DNA from: CAG-390 sp964522215
GTDB taxonomy: Bacteria > Bacillota > Clostridia > Oscillospirales > CAG-272
DNA: 64,000 nt
NCBI GenBank assembly: GCA_964522215.1
Contig: CAZFVR010000001.1
Coordinates: 1-64,000, forward strand
Direction: 5' to 3'
Numbering within the stretch: the stretch's first letter is position 1; the number at the start of each line of letters is the position of its first letter. Shown here piece after piece: positions 61,697 through 64,000 of the stretch. The position numbers and the translations under genes were made by a program. Under the pieces are notes generated by a model. It had not been told where the DNA came from, made no database searches, and worked only from the letters and a program-made list of their open reading frames with translations.

Positions 61697-62846
61697 CTAT
61701 TTGAGTTTTTGTGTCAGCTTTTTCGGCACCACGGCGGCTGCTGCTATCGTTCCAAACAAAGTGAGCCCACCGCATGCCGCCAACACGTGAAGATGATTTT
61801 TGGGTTCACGAACATATTCAAAGGACAACGAGGCTTTTTTATAGTTTTCTATGGCGGCTTGCAGCTGTGCCACCGCCTCATCGCCGTTGGACATATGCGC
61901 CGAAAACTCTGACAGCTTTTCGATAGTTCCCATCGCGGCTTTATCCATACTGTTTCCAACAGCGGCAAACAGCGCACCGCTTGCGACCTCGCCCAGCAAG
62001 CATCCCGCCAGTGCGCCGATAAAAAGCACCGCGGCGACCTCAAGCGACACGGAGAGCGCCACCCCCGTCGGCCATGCGCCAAGAGTGCAAAGCGTGTACA
62101 TCTCGCCGGTGCGGCGCTTGATAGCCAACAGCACGCATAGCGCTACCGCTATTATGCCAAATACTATCGATGCAAGATAGACTGCCACGGCAATATCACG
62201 TATACTGCGCACCTGCGCCACGGCAAATTTGTAATCATGGTCATTTGCACTGATCAGATAGCTATCGGGATCGATCCCGCCTGCCATCAGAGACCTTATA
62301 GCGTCCTCTGCATCACCGGGAGTGCAAAGCTTGGCCGAATAACGAATATATCCTATCTCATCCACACCGGAAGCATCATCACGATAATAATGCTGAAGGT
62401 TATTTGTAACCTGATAATAGTCCGTCGCGCGGTACAGGGCCTCCCAATATTCTACAACTCCTACGATGCCGCGGTCCTCATTTTCCTCGGTGCGATAGTA
62501 CCCCGCGACAGGAACGGTGACCATCGGCTCGCGCGGAAGCTTTATCAGCGTACCGTATACATTCTGCCAAAAAACATCTGCAAACACATATCTGTCACCA
62601 TCGGACTTGATAATGTTGGGCGCAACACTGCGCTCGGCGTACCATCCGAGTGCAAGATCTGCGGGACATCCGAGAGCTTGGTAGAGCGCCTCGCCTATCA
62701 CAACGCCATCCCGATATGTACGACCTTCACGATATCACAAGCTTGTGCGTTTAGATCAAAAGTCTCCCGAACATCTGATATACAGCGGCGCCCTTACGCG
62801 GCTGTACGGGGTGCGCGACAGAGGGCATCAAAAACGGCATTTTCAT
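61697..62846 (-). pseudogene. FtsX-like ABC permease, 5' truncated and frameshifted
   Basis: The main open frame (61697-62701, 334 codons from a GTG) holds an outer domain, then helices at about residues 175-200 and 220-245, and a last one near the end. Upstream, pieces continue in other frames: one reads FDLNAQACDIVK, another REGRTYRDG leading into GVVIGEALYQ. A credible start (ATG at 62846, with AAGGAG) opens a 31-codon frame that stops early. The N-terminal helices expected of such permeases are absent. This fits a gene damaged by deletion and frameshifts; an assembly error or a shorter working protein are alternatives. Confidence 0.6.
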
Positions 62847-62911
62847 ACTGCGTACTCCTTTTTATTTTTTCATCCCGGCCTTTTCACACTGGCTGTGTAT
62901 TTTCTGATATT

Positions 62912-62940
62912 ATTGTATCACCTCAATGCAAAACTGTTAA
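62912..62940 (-). promoter_or_regulatory. promoter of the permease/ATPase remnant
   Basis: On the minus strand, TTAACA (62940-62935), 17 bp, TACAAT (62917-62912). Confidence 0.55.
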
Positions 62941-63046
62941 CAATTCACGAACAATAAAAGTTTTAAGATTTGTTTAAAAACTACACTTCAGGCAGCATCG
63001 TTATGCATAAAACGATCATTTGCAACAAAAAAATGCCGATGTGCTA

Positions 63047-63075
63047 TTGCCACGAGGCTCTTTTTTTGATATAAT
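63047..63075 (+). promoter_or_regulatory. promoter of the glucosaminidase-like gene
   Basis: TTGCCA (63047-63052), 17 bp, TATAAT (63070-63075), with TGA as an extended -10. Confidence 0.75.
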
Positions 63076-63118
63076 GTGAATGGTGTATATATGCGCACGC
63101 GAAAGGACGGTAATATTA

Positions 63119-64000
63119 ATGAAAAAACTGATACCAAAAAGGACGATCTGCGCTATCATGGCATTATTATTTACGCTCGGCGGTATGTCTGTTTGCTCGG
63201 CTTTCGGCAGCAATGCAGCGGACGAGGCCTACAGAGAGGAGCTGATCGCGGCAGGTTTTCCCGAATCCTACACCAACGGTCTTATTTTCCTGCACAAAAA
63301 GCACCCCGACTGGACATTTGAGGCACTTGATATCACAGAAATGTCGCGCACGGCGGGCAAGGATGCCTACACGTGGGACTATGTGCTCTATCAGGAGCAT
63401 GATGCAAGCGAGAACCGCAACCTTGTTGGGCGCGGCGGTGCAAATTTTGAGATGCGCAATTTTTCAAACCCCAAGGTATATGATTCCGGTTGGTATCAGG
63501 CCTCCAAAAACGCGGTGAAATACATGATGGACCCGCGCAACTTTTTGACCGAGGAACAGATTTTTCAATTTTACGATCTCCGCTACAGCGAAAATGTTTC
63601 GCTGAGCGCAGTTGAGGCGGTCTGCCGCGGCACTTTTATGGAGAACGCTAAGCTTGATGACATCTACAGTAATATGACTTACGCCGAGTTCTTTATGGAG
63701 CTTGGCCGCGCGATAGATGCAAACCCGGTATATCTTGCCACGGTCGTGCGCAGCGAGCAAGGCACAAAGGGGACCAGTCCTCTGATATCCGGTGAATGCG
63801 GCGACAAGCTGTGGTATTATTACTCCGGCAAATACACCGGAAATGACGAGCAGGGCAGTCCGATAAAAGCTCCTACCTCCGGGTACACAGAGGACGCCCT
63901 TAAAGCCTACAACGGCTACTACAACTATTTTAACATAGGTGCATCCGGCACGGGTTATTTTGCAATATATCTCGGCGGCATGAAGGAAGCTCAAAAGGGC
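63119..64000 (+). CDS. N-acetylglucosaminidase-like cell-wall hydrolase (5' part, runs off the window)
   Basis: The frame is open from ATG 63119 to the end of the window, 294 codons, with no stop. A signal peptide spans about residues 1-33. The mature part begins REELIAAGFPESYTNGLIFLHKKHPDWTFE, typical of secreted endo-beta-N-acetylglucosaminidase-like proteins of Clostridia. It ends near YYNYFNIGASGTG, part of the GH73-type catalytic region with an upstream Glu in VVRSEQGTKG. It should cut peptidoglycan glycan strands. AAGGA precedes the ATG at a somewhat long distance. Confidence 0.82.
   Translation, partial: MKKLIPKRTICAIMALLFTLGGMSVCSAFGSNAADEAYREELIAAGFPESYTNGLIFLHKKHPDWTFEALDITEMSRTAGKDAYTWDYVLYQEHDASENRNLVGRGGANFEMRNFSNPKVYDSGWYQASKNAVKYMMDPRNFLTEEQIFQFYDLRYSENVSLSAVEAVCRGTFMENAKLDDIYSNMTYAEFFMELGRAIDANPVYLATVVRSEQGTKGTSPLISGECGDKLWYYYSGKYTGNDEQGSPIKAPTSGYTEDALKAYNGYYNYFNIGASGTGYFAIYLGGMKEAQKG

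Noticed and set aside
1..64000. tRNA, rRNA, insertion sequences and phage genes
   Set aside because: No cloverleaf, rRNA segment, transposase, integrase or phage structural gene was recognised in the window.

Overview
The window looks like chromosome of a spore-forming Gram-positive Clostridia member, most likely a gut Oscillospirales relative. Evidence seen: a sporulation sigma factor G, a GerW/YtfJ-type spore protein, the low-GC Firmicutes gene strings lon-ysxC, scpA-scpB-dac-rluB and nusB-xseA-xseB-ispA-tlyA-nadK-argR-recN, a T-box leader in front of serS, sigma-A type promoters with 17-bp spacers, and Shine-Dalgarno sites before nearly every gene. Taxonomy is inferred from gene content and order only.

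Layout. 1-5,000: an A/T-richer locus with an SPFH/zinc-ribbon protein, a four-helix membrane protein, a 25-codon ORF and an 819-aa zinc-ribbon/TIR/TM protein. The C-terminus of the last has the form of a variable region of a diversity-generating retroelement (DGR). No reverse transcriptase or template repeat was seen nearby. This is the most unusual part of the window. 5,000-9,130: a DUF2325 gene and an iron-uptake operon (two FeoA, FeoB, a Cys-rich FeoB partner) with four copies of an 18-bp palindromic operator. 9,180-15,860: phosphodiesterase, MFS carrier, NUDIX, TcdA, an E2-like protein lacking the catalytic His, RNase HI and an anchored protein. 15,900-25,000: lon, ysxC, M50 protease, scpA, scpB, DUF2953, gerW, D,D-carboxypeptidase, rluB. 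25,000-28,450: a second SPFH protein and T-box-controlled serS. 28,450-35,200: radC, guaB, a P-loop protein, pgi and a second D,D-carboxypeptidase. 35,250-40,430: a sugar-salvage operon (nucleotidyltransferase, NahK-like kinase, GalE, GalM). 40,740-44,170: a Crp/Fnr regulator and a complete NitT/TauT-type ABC importer. 44,200-58,270: sigG, rplS, and one long minus-strand run from nusB to a lipid-linked sugar flippase. 58,380-64,000: a small membrane protein, a GH2 glycosidase, an ABC ATPase with a broken permease, and the 5' part of a cell-wall hydrolase.

Most of the window is housekeeping. The accessory parts are the TIR/variable-protein locus, the iron operon, the hexosamine-type sugar operon with the GH2 enzyme (suggesting a host- or diet-glycan feeder), and the decayed ABC exporter.
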